Shown here piece after piece: positions 24,967 through 33,824 of a stretch of DNA of 64,000 nt (its first letter is position 1; every line of letters starts with the position of its first letter). The notes beneath the pieces were generated by a model. That model made no database searches and had not been told where the DNA came from. It worked only from the letters and a program-made list of their open reading frames with translations. The stretch is from Clostridiaceae bacterium HFYG-1003. GTDB lineage: Bacteria; Bacillota; Clostridia; Clostridiales; Clostridiaceae. The translations under genes were made by a program, and so were the position numbers. Location of the stretch: contig CP102060.1 of assembly GCA_024579835.1 (NCBI GenBank), positions 496,001 to 560,000 of the forward strand, read 5' to 3'.

Positions 24967-25014
24967 TAAGAAGAGGCGTAACCAATACAAATTCACACAA
25001 GGAGGCATAAAAAA

Positions 25015-25581
25015 ATGAAAAACGAAATTAAGGACGTGCTCATGAGAGCGCTTGAAACGGAACTAAAGAGTGAAGATGTCAGAACTTATCTGGTGAATAC
25101 CTTGGTAGACAATCTGCTGAAGCTGGAGGAGAAATGGAGAGGTTCGGATTATCAAGGAGGCAAACAGATGAATATACAGTTTGACGAAAAACAGACAGGT
25201 AAAAACATCAAATCCTACCGTAAACAGTGGGGATTGAGCAAAAAGGAACTGGCTGAACGTGCAGGATTGGCCGTGGCGCTGGTTGACCACTACGAGAAAC
25301 GTGCAGTGAAAATGAATCTTTACACCATCATCATGTTAGCCAACGCACTCAACGTTGAACCGTCATGGCTGCTGGTGTGGTCAGATGCGGAGATGGAGAT
25401 CTTAGAGGAGTGCCCGCACTGCGGGAAGGAAGCAAAATATGAGATCACAAAAGAAAAGCTACTGAAAAAGCGCGGCAGACTCAAGTGCAAAGGTTGCGGA
25501 ACGAAGATCCTGATGTGTAGTGAATGCACCGGCGCGCACTGCGTAGATCAGCCGAAATGCTTTGAGCTCCGGGAGGGATAG
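25015..25581 (+). CDS. Fused regulator: helical N-terminus, XRE domain, zinc ribbon
   Basis: 188 aa in three parts: residues 1-45 helical (EIKDVLMRALETELKSEDVR), residues 52-125 HTH_XRE like the previous gene (FDEKQTGKNIKSYRKQWGLS; ALNVEPSWLLVW), residues 130-185 a Cys-rich part (ECPHCGKEA, CKGCGTKILMCSEC). An AAGGAGG lies 8 bases before the internal ATG 25168, so the XRE-zinc part may also be made alone. This looks like two former genes joined in frame. Confidence 0.65.
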   Translation: MKNEIKDVLMRALETELKSEDVRTYLVNTLVDNLLKLEEKWRGSDYQGGKQMNIQFDEKQTGKNIKSYRKQWGLSKKELAERAGLAVALVDHYEKRAVKMNLYTIIMLANALNVEPSWLLVWSDAEMEILEECPHCGKEAKYEITKEKLLKKRGRLKCKGCGTKILMCSECTGAHCVDQPKCFELREG

Positions 25582-25582
25582 C

Positions 25583-25765
25583 ATGACCGTAACAATCAAC
25601 ACGTTGGATGGCAAGGAAACCAGACTGGAAGGCGAAGCTGCTGAATCAGTGATTACACTGCTAGATTGGCCTGGAAGCACGCAGCACTGGATCAAGGTAA
25701 AGTCTGGTGAGGTTATGCGATGGATTGCAGTGGACTCTATATGCACTGTGAGTATCAGCGAATAA
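25583..25765 (+). CDS. Hypothetical phage protein
   Basis: 60 aa from ATG 25583 (SD GGGAGGGA); begins MTVTINTLDGKETRLEG and ends ICTVSISE. Small, probably beta-rich. Unknown. Confidence 0.5.
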   Translation: MTVTINTLDGKETRLEGEAAESVITLLDWPGSTQHWIKVKSGEVMRWIAVDSICTVSISE

Positions 25766-25815
25766 AAAAAGAGCCTTTGAAAGGCCCCGACTTAATCTTA
25801 AGGAGATTATAGCAT

Positions 25816-27774
25816 ATGTTCAAAAATATTACACTTGTCAGCATGGATCTGACCAACTTCAAGGGAGTGCGATCCCTTCACGCCAACTTTGGAAAAGTTA
25901 CAAATGTTTATGGAGATAACGGAGCCGGAAAAACCACTCTCTTTGACGCATTCTCATGGCTTCTCTTCGATAAAAACTCAGCAAATGAATCCAGTTTTTC
26001 CCTGAAAACCAATGATGAGAACGGAAATCCGATCCACCACTTGGAGCATCGTGTCGAGGCGAAGTTGGAGATAAACGGAATCGAGCTCAGCTTGAGCAAG
26101 ACACTGAAGGAAAAATGGGTAAAGAAGAGGGGAAGTAGCTTAGAGGAGTTCTCCGGTCATGAAACGAAGTACGAAGTAAACGGAGTGCCAGTCACAATGA
26201 CGGAGTACAAATCTAGGATCCAGGAATTGGTTGATGAGAAAGCATTTATGTTGCTGACTAATCCGATGCAGTTTTCTATGGCCCAGGGATGGAAGGAGAG
26301 GCGGGAAATCCTGTTGAAGGTGCTTGGAGAAGTATCTGACCAGGATGTCATCAACTCCAATCCTGAAGAGCTTGAAATGCTCACGTCTCAGCTTGAAAAG
26401 CACTCGATTGATGACCTGTTAAAGATCACAAAGCAGATCAAAAGCCGACTTAACGATGATATGAAGATCATCCCGGAACGAATCAAAGAAGTGCAGCTCT
26501 CAAAGATTGATCCGATCCCGGAGAAGGAGTTGCTAAAGGAAAAGAAGAAGCTCCAGGACAGGATTTTTGACATCAATCAGGGGCTTAAGTACAGAACCAG
26601 CCTGGACGACCAGAGATTAAGCATCAAGCAGCGGATATACACCTTAGAGGGGGAATTGCTCAAGGCGAAGCGAAACGCTACAGAGAGGCAGGAAACCGCT
26701 ATAGCGGGGGTTAAGAAGAAATGGCTCGAAGAAAGCTTGGGCCTTGGAAACTTAAAGTCGGATCTGACAGCTTGTGAATCCGACTACTCTCGAAATAAGC
26801 GGCAGCTGGAGAGGATCCAGGCCGATCTTTCAGAGAAGCTGACTCAATACAAAAATCAGTACACAACAGTGTTTAATCCTTCCGATGATTACACAGCGTG
26901 TCCAACGTGCGGCCGTCCATATGATGCTGATCATATCGCACACACCAGAGACAGCTTGGAAGCTGAATTTAACCGCAAGAAGTCTCAAGTACTTACAGAG
27001 ATTAAATCCCAAGGTGATGACTTGAGAAATCGGGAAAAAGAGGCTTTGGCAAAGGATGAACTTCTAAGATCAAAGATTGACAGTCTCTTGAAGGCTATTG
27101 ATGAAGCCGAACAGACTACAGCAGAAGCCAAGAAGGAATATGAAAAAGCGAAAAATATCGAAATTCCACAGTCTGAAGACATCACGAAGGTCGAAGAGGA
27201 GATCAAAAAAGCCAATGAAGAAATGAGCACACTGACGGATGACGGAGCAGATCAGAGTCTCAAAGATGATCTGAAAAATCTGAATGCGAAGATTGAGGTT
27301 ATCGACAGAGAATTGGCTAAATCAGGAATCAACGATCGAGCCGATAAGAGGATCCAGGAGCTGGAGGAGGAGTTAAACAATAAGTCTGAAGAGTATAACG
27401 GAGCTGAACACCTGGAATATGTGATTGAGCAGTTTATTAAGGCTAAGGTCAAGCTCTTGGAATCAAGGATCAATGACCACTTTACAGCGGTTCGGTTCAA
27501 GCTGTTCGAGAGCCAGATTAACGGAGGTATCTCCGAAACCTGTGAAGCCATGGTCAACACAAATGGCAGCCTAGTCCCGTTCAGAGACGCAAACCACGCC
27601 GGGAAGATCAACGCCGGTCTGGACATCATCAATACCTTGAATGAGTACTACAATGTGACAGCTCCCATCTGGATTGATGCACGCGGGGAAGTGAATAAGA
27701 TTATTGATACAAAGGGCCAGCTGATAAATTTGTATGTCAGCCTGGATAAAGACTTAAGAGTGGAGGCGGAATAA
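25816..27774 (+). CDS. SbcC/SMC-like AAA ATPase, phage recombination
   Basis: 652 aa. The N-terminus has a Rad50/SbcC-type P-loop (VYGDNGAGKTTLFDAFSWLL). The middle, about residues 200-520, is a long coiled coil interrupted by a zinc-hook-like CPTCGRPYDADH. The C-terminus contains PIWIDARGE, in the place of the usual Walker B/D-loop. Such proteins sit beside RecT in Firmicutes phages and probably work with it in DNA end processing. SD AAGGAG at 25800 precedes ATG 25816. The next gene overlaps its stop. Confidence 0.82.
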   Translation: MFKNITLVSMDLTNFKGVRSLHANFGKVTNVYGDNGAGKTTLFDAFSWLLFDKNSANESSFSLKTNDENGNPIHHLEHRVEAKLEINGIELSLSKTLKEKWVKKRGSSLEEFSGHETKYEVNGVPVTMTEYKSRIQELVDEKAFMLLTNPMQFSMAQGWKERREILLKVLGEVSDQDVINSNPEELEMLTSQLEKHSIDDLLKITKQIKSRLNDDMKIIPERIKEVQLSKIDPIPEKELLKEKKKLQDRIFDINQGLKYRTSLDDQRLSIKQRIYTLEGELLKAKRNATERQETAIAGVKKKWLEESLGLGNLKSDLTACESDYSRNKRQLERIQADLSEKLTQYKNQYTTVFNPSDDYTACPTCGRPYDADHIAHTRDSLEAEFNRKKSQVLTEIKSQGDDLRNREKEALAKDELLRSKIDSLLKAIDEAEQTTAEAKKEYEKAKNIEIPQSEDITKVEEEIKKANEEMSTLTDDGADQSLKDDLKNLNAKIEVIDRELAKSGINDRADKRIQELEEELNNKSEEYNGAEHLEYVIEQFIKAKVKLLESRINDHFTAVRFKLFESQINGGISETCEAMVNTNGSLVPFRDANHAGKINAGLDIINTLNEYYNVTAPIWIDARGEVNKIIDTKGQLINLYVSLDKDLRVEAE

Positions 27775-28013
27775 TGCAAGGTTTAAAAAACATGAACTTA
27801 GTTATTCGTTCGACAGCGAAGATGGAAGCATTGGACGAAGTGCAGAAGGCGGCGAATGCGTTAAACGAGTCATTCAAAGCATTGTCTGTGGCAGTTGAAG
27901 AAATGAAGAGAGCGTCAAAAAATGCCAGTGACGCATTTAAGGCACTGACAGATGCTACCGATAAATTCAACGAAACAGAACTTATTATTGAACTCAAGGA
28001 GGTAGAAAAGTAA
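27774..28013 (+). CDS. Small coiled-coil phage protein
   Basis: 79 aa, mostly helical with heptad-like repeats (EALDEVQKAANALNESFKAL). Overlaps the ATPase stop and the recT start by 1 base each, so it is tightly coupled to both and may bridge them. Unknown family. Confidence 0.55.
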   Translation: MQGLKNMNLVIRSTAKMEALDEVQKAANALNESFKALSVAVEEMKRASKNASDAFKALTDATDKFNETELIIELKEVEK

Positions 28014-28906
28014 TGGCTGGAGAAAAAGCGGATATCGCAGTTACATCGAAGGTACTAAGTCAGTTGAGGACGGCGGAAGAGAACAAATCAATCATTATTC
28101 CTCCGAACTACAGCGCAGAAAACGCTCTGAAATCGGCATGGCTCATCCTGCAGAGTGTACAGACCAGAGAAAAGAAACCAGTCCTTGAGGTATGCGATCC
28201 AAATTCGATTACACAAGCTCTTTTCAACATGGCTATCCAGGGCTTAAATCCGGCCAAGAATCAGTGCTACTTTATCGCTTATGGAGATCAGCTCACACTA
28301 TCCAGGAGCTACCTTGGGACCATTGCAATTACAAAGCGACTCCCTGAGGTCAAGGACGTAAAGGCCTACGCTATCTATGATGGCGATGAATTCGAGTATG
28401 AATACGACATTGAGTCCGGATCCATGAAAGTCACCAAGTATGTGCCTAAGTTCCAGAATATCAACGTGAAGAAACTGCAAGGAGCATTTGCCATCGTAAT
28501 CGGTGCGGAAGGGATCCTCCATACAGAGGTCATGACAATGGACCAGGTAAGAGCTGCCTGGAATCAGGGACAGCAAAAGGGAGATTCACCAGCTCACAGG
28601 AACTTCCCTGAAGAAATGGCCAAGAAGTCAGTCATTAACAGGGCCTGCAAAACATACTACAGCACCAGTGATGACAGCTCGCTTATGATGATCGACGAAG
28701 AGCCGACAGATTTGGTAACTGCTACCTACCAGGTGATTGAAGCAGAAGACCGGGAAGAAAAGAAAGTTATCGATGTAAGAGCCATTCAGGAAGAAAAGGC
28801 AGATCCACCAAAGAAAGCCACAAAGACTGCTGCAAGCGGAGCGGATGTAAGGCCAAATCCAGCTGAACAGCTCCCAGAGTTCGATGAATCGGATCTCCCG
28901 TTCTAA
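28013..28906 (+). CDS. recT: RecT family single-strand annealing protein
   Basis: 297 aa. RecT core with QALFNMAIQGLNPAKNQCYF, GDQLTLSRSYLGTIAITKR and the C-terminal core EEMAKKSVINRACK. It anneals complementary ssDNA during phage recombination and replication. The tail is low-complexity and ends in DESDLPF, like the acidic tip of SSB proteins that recruits partners. No separate exonuclease (RecE/YqaJ) is visible; the SbcC-like ATPase and MBL hydrolase flank it. Confidence 0.93.
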   Translation: MAGEKADIAVTSKVLSQLRTAEENKSIIIPPNYSAENALKSAWLILQSVQTREKKPVLEVCDPNSITQALFNMAIQGLNPAKNQCYFIAYGDQLTLSRSYLGTIAITKRLPEVKDVKAYAIYDGDEFEYEYDIESGSMKVTKYVPKFQNINVKKLQGAFAIVIGAEGILHTEVMTMDQVRAAWNQGQQKGDSPAHRNFPEEMAKKSVINRACKTYYSTSDDSSLMMIDEEPTDLVTATYQVIEAEDREEKKVIDVRAIQEEKADPPKKATKTAASGADVRPNPAEQLPEFDESDLPF

Positions 28907-29628
28907 TGATGAAACTCAAAGTATTGGGAAGTAGCAGCCAAGGGAACTGCTACTTCCTGGAAAATGATGAAGAAGTCCTAATTTTGGAATGTGGAGTGCC
29001 GGTTAAGGAGATTAAGAAAGAACTCGACTGGAGCTTCCGCAAGGTGAGAGGCTGTTTAGTAACTCATAGCCATAATGACCATTCAAGAAGCATCCGGGAT
29101 CTACAGTCATTCGGAGTTAAGGTATTTGCCCCAAGGGAAACCTTTGAAGCTAAAAATATAAACAGCCCATTCGCATTTGATGTGGAGACCGACAAGGCTT
29201 TCTGGGTAGGCAGATTCAAGGTCATACCATTACCAGCAAAACATGATGTACCCATCGTAAGCTATCTGATCAGCCATCCTGAGATGGGAAGCCTTCTCTT
29301 TGCGACAGACACTTACATCCTACCTTACGAGATCAGAGGTGTTAATCACTGGATGATTGAGGCGAACTATGACAAGGATATTCTAGTCAGAGATGTAGAG
29401 AGCGGTAAAACGAACGCCTGGCTTGCTCAGAGGGTAGTTAAGTCACACATGAGCATCGGGAAGACCCTGGAAGCCGTCAAAGCCTCTGGCATCGAGTGGA
29501 TCAAGAACATTGTACTGATCCATCTCTCAGATAGTAACTCCGATATGGAGAGCTTCAAGCGGCAGATGCAAGAGATCAGCGGCTGCCATGTATGGGTAGC
29601 AGATAAGGGATTATCTATCACACTTTAA
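28906..29628 (+). CDS. MBL-fold metallohydrolase
   Basis: 240 aa of the metallo-beta-lactamase fold (YycJ-like). Metal motif THSHNDHS near residue 52, with further ligands in PAKHDVPI, LLFATDTYIL and VLIHLSDSN. Phage versions beside recT are thought to be nucleases that supply ssDNA, an inference from context. The stop of recT overlaps the start. Confidence 0.85.
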   Translation: MMKLKVLGSSSQGNCYFLENDEEVLILECGVPVKEIKKELDWSFRKVRGCLVTHSHNDHSRSIRDLQSFGVKVFAPRETFEAKNINSPFAFDVETDKAFWVGRFKVIPLPAKHDVPIVSYLISHPEMGSLLFATDTYILPYEIRGVNHWMIEANYDKDILVRDVESGKTNAWLAQRVVKSHMSIGKTLEAVKASGIEWIKNIVLIHLSDSNSDMESFKRQMQEISGCHVWVADKGLSITL

Positions 29629-29641
29629 AAAGGAGAATTTA

Positions 29642-30037
29642 ATGAGTAATTCAATTGACTTAAACACGTTCGCCGATGGGGCGCTTCAAGAGAAATTCAA
29701 TTTGGAGCTGGAAAAGGTGTTGTCCAATCTTCAGGATCCTAACAGCGACTATAAAAAGCCGAGAGAACTAACCATGAAGATCAAGTTTGTGACAGACGAA
29801 GCACGAGATATCTCCATAGTCACTATTTCAACCAGCTCAAAACTTGTCCCGTCCAAGGATGCCATGACTAAGCTTTTGATGGGCATGGATGGTCGGGGTG
29901 GATTCTTGGCTGCTGAATATAAGAATCAAGTTCCTGGTCAGCAGGTTATGCGGGTCAACGGTGGCGAAGTGGTTGATATTGAAACTGGAGAGATCAAAGA
30001 AGATACTGCCTCTAATGTCAGAGCACTATACAAATAA
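29642..30037 (+). CDS. Phage protein of the replication-terminator-like family
   Basis: 131 aa starting MSNSIDLNTFADGALQEKFN, then DPNSDYKKPRELTMKIKF. This arrangement is often labelled replication terminator protein in Firmicutes phages; the real function is not established. SD AAAGGAG precedes ATG 29642. Confidence 0.6.
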   Translation: MSNSIDLNTFADGALQEKFNLELEKVLSNLQDPNSDYKKPRELTMKIKFVTDEARDISIVTISTSSKLVPSKDAMTKLLMGMDGRGGFLAAEYKNQVPGQQVMRVNGGEVVDIETGEIKEDTASNVRALYK

Positions 30038-30049
30038 GGAGAGCTAAAA

Positions 30050-30763
30050 ATGGAATTAAAACAAGCGATAGAATACCTGGTTAACCTTGGTTTTGAAGAG
30101 AAAAAGACTTTCACGGATGCTTCAAATAACGTTTATGTTTCTAAGGAGTTTAGCCGAGTGCTTCCGGATCGTCCAGAAGCGATCAAAACATCTACACTTA
30201 CATCAGTAATTGAATATATCAAGACTAACATTGATACAGACTCACAAAAGATCATTCATGTCGAAGACTATGACACCGTGTCTGTTTATGGAACGCTGGA
30301 CAAGTTCCAAAGACGCGATCACTGGCTAAAAGCCAAGGCGATGGTTCCATCAACCATCAACTACGGATCTTATTATGATACAGAATCTTTCAATATTGCG
30401 CTTCAGGCAAGGTTTGTTCCGACTGAAGACCGTGACACACTGCTTAAGATCAGTGGATGCATCGAGGAATCAGCTATTAAGACATCTGTTGATGACGGGG
30501 TTTCTCAATCCGTTGCAATCAGGACCGGGATTACCACCATTGCGAATATGTCAGTTCCTAAGACGGTCAAACTCAAACCGTTCCGCACTTTCACAGAGTT
30601 ATCTCAGCCAGAATCTGAGTTTGTATTTCGCATTAAAGAAGGACCATCGTGCGCTTTATTTGAAGCAGACGGCGGAGCATGGAAAAACCAGTGTATCTTG
30701 GATATCGCCTCTTTCTTAGAAGATAAGCTGCAGGGATTTGGTGGCTTTATCATATTGGCTTAA
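30050..30763 (+). CDS. DUF2303-like phage protein
   Basis: 237 aa; KIIHVEDYDTVSVYGTLDKF, RDHWLKAKA and a C-terminal EFVFRIKEGP fit the DUF2303 type found next to phage recombination genes. Function unknown. SD AAGGAGAG precedes ATG. Confidence 0.6.
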   Translation: MELKQAIEYLVNLGFEEKKTFTDASNNVYVSKEFSRVLPDRPEAIKTSTLTSVIEYIKTNIDTDSQKIIHVEDYDTVSVYGTLDKFQRRDHWLKAKAMVPSTINYGSYYDTESFNIALQARFVPTEDRDTLLKISGCIEESAIKTSVDDGVSQSVAIRTGITTIANMSVPKTVKLKPFRTFTELSQPESEFVFRIKEGPSCALFEADGGAWKNQCILDIASFLEDKLQGFGGFIILA

Positions 30764-30811
30764 TTGATGATGTGGCTTCGGCTGCTTATCATATGTCACC
30801 TGAAATACCTG

Positions 30812-30836
30812 GGGGAAGGCTTTGCAATCCTTCCCC
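30812..30836 (+). promoter_or_regulatory. Hairpin directly before the replisome-organizer SD
   Basis: GGGGAAGG / CCTTCCCC, 8-bp stem, 9-nt loop, no T-run. The SD AAAGGAGG starts only 3 bases later, so the hairpin may influence translation rather than terminate. Confidence 0.5.
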
Positions 30837-30852
30837 TGAAAGGAGGCCATCT

Positions 30853-31644
30853 ATCATAAGCAACTTATCCGACTATATATATTTGCACAGAAAAATTACT
30901 AAAAGTGCAGTTTGGGAAAATGAAAGCCTCCTGAAAATCTGGATATGGTGCCTTGTACGGGCATCCTACAAAGATCGTCAAGTGGTTATTGGGAATCAGA
31001 TTGTAGAGCTTAAACCAGGTGAATTTGTCACTGGCCGAAACGCTGCTTCTGAAGAATTGAAGATGAAGGGGACGTCACTTTGGAAGCGTCTGAAAGCACT
31101 CGAAAAGTTAGGCAACATAAGCATTAAAAGTAACAACAAATTTAGCGTTATAACCGTTGCTAATTGGGCGTTCTATCAGTACGGGGAAGATGAAAGTGAC
31201 AGCAGAAGGACAGCAGAAGGACAGCAGAGTGACAACAAAGGGACAGCAGAAGGACAGCAGAGTGACACAAACAATAAAGATAATAAGGGAAATAAGGATA
31301 AGAAGGAAAAGAAAGTAAATAATGCCCATTTTTCGGAGGAAACAGCAGCCATTTGGAAAGCATATCCAAATAAAAAAGGAACTGCCCAAGCAATGAAGAA
31401 GATCCCTTTACTCATCCAAGAGTATGGGTATGACAAAGTACTTCTGGCAGTCGAGCGATACAAAGAAGAGATCGCCATTCTGAAAACTGATAAGAAGTTT
31501 ATAAAATATGGATCCACTTTTTTCAATGGCGGCATCCTGGACTTTTTAGGAGATGACTGGCAGCCGAATGAAATGACTGGTGACACTATCTGGAAACCAA
31601 ATGAGCTGGAGCTTAGAAATAGGCTTAAAGAGGAGGAGATATAA
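30853..31644 (+). CDS. Replisome organizer (DnaD/phage O-like replication protein)
   Basis: Winged-helix replication initiator: SDYIYLHRKITKSAVWENES, LKPGEFVTGRNAASEELKM, RLKALEKLGNISIKSNNKF. A low-complexity linker contains repeats of TAEGQQSD and is followed by a C-terminal helical domain (YPNKKGTAQAMKKI; GDDWQPN). The frame is open from GTG 30772 and has ATG 30793, but those lie before a hairpin and have no SD. The strong SD AAAGGAGG (about 30838-30846) points to ATC 30853 or ATA 30856 as the actual start. The linker DNA holds iterons. Confidence 0.75.
   Translation: MISNLSDYIYLHRKITKSAVWENESLLKIWIWCLVRASYKDRQVVIGNQIVELKPGEFVTGRNAASEELKMKGTSLWKRLKALEKLGNISIKSNNKFSVITVANWAFYQYGEDESDSRRTAEGQQSDNKGTAEGQQSDTNNKDNKGNKDKKEKKVNNAHFSEETAAIWKAYPNKKGTAQAMKKIPLLIQEYGYDKVLLAVERYKEEIAILKTDKKFIKYGSTFFNGGILDFLGDDWQPNEMTGDTIWKPNELELRNRLKEEEI
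31198..31274 (+). repeat. 11-bp tandem iterons, putative phage replication origin
   Basis: Seven consecutive 11-bp units begin at 31198, 31209, 31220, 31231, 31242, 31253 and 31264. Five start GACAGCAGA; the units at 31231 and 31264 are degenerate (GACAACAAA, GACACAAAC). A purine-rich AT-rich tract (about 31275-31320) follows. This is the layout of lambda-type origins, where the initiator binds iterons in its own gene. Confidence 0.65.
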
Positions 31645-32319
31645 ATGGACCCGAACTGCAGCAGATGCAAGGGCACCGGCTGGGTGCCAACCAATGGAAA
31701 AGGAAACTTCGGTGAATTGCCGCTGGTTGTGACGCGCTGTCCCTGCGTGGCCATGACACAGTCAGAAAAGCGAATGGAAGAAAGCGGCTTCTCCGGTGGA
31801 AAAATGACATTTGACAGTTTTGAAGTAACGACCGAAATGGCAAAGAAAATGTACTCGACTGCCAAACAGTTCATAAAGGAGTATCCGAATAAAAGCATGG
31901 CGATGCTTGGACAGTCTGGAACAGGAAAAACACATATCTTAAGGGCAACCGCAAGGGAACTCATGGAGAGTGGGGTCAAGGTCAGCATTCTAAAGTACGT
32001 CGAGCTAATCAATCTCCTTCGTCAGAATCGGTTTGATTCGGAAGGGTATGGAAGAATCATGTCAGAACTGAAAAACTGTGACGTGCTGGCAATTGATGAT
32101 CTATTTCAGGGAAAACCTATGGAGCAAGATATTCCGGTAGTTTTTGAAATCATCGATGCCAGCTATACGAGCGGAAAACCGATGATGATCTCATCCGAAA
32201 AAAACATTGAAGAACTGATCGCCATCAACGAGGCGGTTGGAAGCCGGATCCGTGAGATGACACACGGTTATCGGGTCCTGATCGGATCAGACAAGAATAA
32301 GAACCGGAGGTTGAAATGA
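31645..32319 (+). CDS. DnaC-like helicase loader ATPase
   Basis: 224 aa. N-terminal zinc finger (CSRCKGTGW, CPC), then AAA+ core with Walker A MLGQSGTGKTHI, Walker B VLAIDDLF and sensor-1 region MMISSEKN. It loads the replicative helicase at the origin together with the organizer encoded upstream. SD GAGGAGGAG precedes ATG 31645. Confidence 0.9.
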   Translation: MDPNCSRCKGTGWVPTNGKGNFGELPLVVTRCPCVAMTQSEKRMEESGFSGGKMTFDSFEVTTEMAKKMYSTAKQFIKEYPNKSMAMLGQSGTGKTHILRATARELMESGVKVSILKYVELINLLRQNRFDSEGYGRIMSELKNCDVLAIDDLFQGKPMEQDIPVVFEIIDASYTSGKPMMISSEKNIEELIAINEAVGSRIREMTHGYRVLIGSDKNKNRRLK

Positions 32320-32654
32320 CCAACAGCAGAACAAAAGGAGCACGAGGCGAGAGAGAGCTGGCATTAAAACTAAGGGAGTTTGGTTATGACTCTAGGAGAG
32401 GTCAGCAATTCTGTGGAGCTAATGGTGACGCTGATGTTATCGGTCTTCCCGGGATTCACATCGAATGCAAACGAACGGAAGCCTTCAGGTTATACGATGC
32501 ATTGGCACAAGCAAAAGCTGATGCAAAGGCAGGATCTATACCGGTTGTTGTGCACAGGAAGAATAACTCCCCTTGGGTAGTAGTTATGACTTTGGATGAT
32601 TTCATGAGGATCTATGAGCAAGACAATCAAAAACTTTCGGAGGTAACGGAATGA
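32316..32654 (+). CDS. Putative Holliday junction resolvase/PDDEXK nuclease
   Basis: 112 aa with RTKGARGERELALKLREFGY, then GADVIGLPGIHIECKR-like spacing (here DADVIGLPG and HIECKRTE): the D-(n)-ExK pattern of PDDEXK resolvases. It would resolve branched phage DNA before packaging. Overlaps its neighbours by 4 bases. Confidence 0.8.
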   Translation: MTNSRTKGARGERELALKLREFGYDSRRGQQFCGANGDADVIGLPGIHIECKRTEAFRLYDALAQAKADAKAGSIPVVVHRKNNSPWVVVMTLDDFMRIYEQDNQKLSEVTE

Positions 32655-32887
32655 AGGTTTTGAACTTTGGAATCGACATTTCTGATGGTCGTGATTATAC
32701 AGTTGACAACCTGATTAGGCATAAATGGCCAAAGGAAAAGCCGGAGGAAGAAAAGTCATATCTGACGAGAGTTGAGATAAAAGGTGTTGTGAGTTTTCAG
32801 GAAATGTACTGGAGCGAACAGCTCGGTTGGCATACACAATTTAGAAAGTACATCACTCACTGGTGGAATCTACCGGAGGTGGAATAA
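32651..32887 (+). CDS. Hypothetical phage protein
   Basis: 78 aa, MKVLNFGIDISDGRDYTVDN at the start, Trp-rich end (YITHWWNLPEVE). Coupled to the resolvase and YopX-like genes. Unknown. Confidence 0.5.
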   Translation: MKVLNFGIDISDGRDYTVDNLIRHKWPKEKPEEEKSYLTRVEIKGVVSFQEMYWSEQLGWHTQFRKYITHWWNLPEVE

Positions 32888-33324
32888 TGGAAATTTTGTT
32901 CAGAGGAAAGCGGATTGATACGGGTGAGTGGGTTTACGGTGACTTTTATCGCAAATGTGGGATTACCGGCCTCGTCCTTGATTACATGATTTCTGCCAGA
33001 GATGGAATGGCATACCCGGTCATCCCGGAAACAGTAGGACAGTACACCGGGCACGATGATAAGAACGGGAATAGGATATTCGATGGGGATGTAGTAGCCG
33101 TTGACCACGACTTCATTGAAACTCATTCAAGGGGTAATGTTGAGGACGGCACATTGGAAGTGTTTAATGAATATTACGGAGGAATCCATGAAATCGGAGA
33201 GGTCAAGTTTGAACGTGCGGCCTTCGTTGTTCAGGAGTGGGACTTAGGAATTTTTGAAGATTCTGAAATTGAAGTCATCGAAAACATCCACGACAATCCA
33301 GAACTGATGGAGGTGAAGGAATGA
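32887..33324 (+). CDS. YopX family phage protein
   Basis: 145 aa; MEILFRGKRIDTGEWVYGD and VGQYTGHDDKNGNRIFDGD are the YopX hallmarks, with a C-terminal IEVIENIHDNPEL. Widespread in Firmicutes phages, role unknown. Start ATG 32887 in the TAATG overlap. Confidence 0.85.
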   Translation: MEILFRGKRIDTGEWVYGDFYRKCGITGLVLDYMISARDGMAYPVIPETVGQYTGHDDKNGNRIFDGDVVAVDHDFIETHSRGNVEDGTLEVFNEYYGGIHEIGEVKFERAAFVVQEWDLGIFEDSEIEVIENIHDNPELMEVKE

Positions 33325-33824
33325 GCAAAAGAGTGCTTGATGCCTGCTGTGGTGGAAAAATGTTTTATTTCGACAAGGAAAACCCGGACGTTGAGTTTTG
33401 CGATATTCGAGAAGTGGATAACCTTGAGTATTATCCAGGACGATTCTTAACTGTTAAGCCGAATACAGTCAGTGATTTCACGAATCTCCCATTCGAAGAC
33501 GGCTCATTTAAGGTAGTTGTATTCGATCCACCACACTTGATTCACGCAGGGGATAAATCGTGGTCGAGGCTCAAATATGGACGACTCGAAGAAGATTGGG
33601 AAGATACCCTAAGAGATGGATTTAACGAGTGCATGAGAGTGCTAGATGACGACGGCCTGATGATTTTCAAATGGTCAGAGATTCAAATACCACTCCGCGA
33701 TATATTGGAGATCTTCCAGGCGGAACCATTACTTGGAGAGAAGCGAGGACGAAACAAAAATACCCATTGGCTGATTTTCATGAAGCCGGCCAGTGTCCAG
33801 GAGGTGCAAAGTGAGAAGCCTTGA
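33321..33824 (+). CDS. SAM-dependent methyltransferase-like phage protein
   Basis: 167 aa. VLDACCGGKMFYFDK is the cofactor loop and VVVFDPPHLIHAG carries DPPH, resembling the (D/N)PP(Y/F) motif of N6-adenine/N4-cytosine methyltransferases. It is small and lacks a target-recognition domain, so the target is uncertain; it may protect phage DNA. Confidence 0.75.
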   Translation: MSKRVLDACCGGKMFYFDKENPDVEFCDIREVDNLEYYPGRFLTVKPNTVSDFTNLPFEDGSFKVVVFDPPHLIHAGDKSWSRLKYGRLEEDWEDTLRDGFNECMRVLDDDGLMIFKWSEIQIPLRDILEIFQAEPLLGEKRGRNKNTHWLIFMKPASVQEVQSEKP

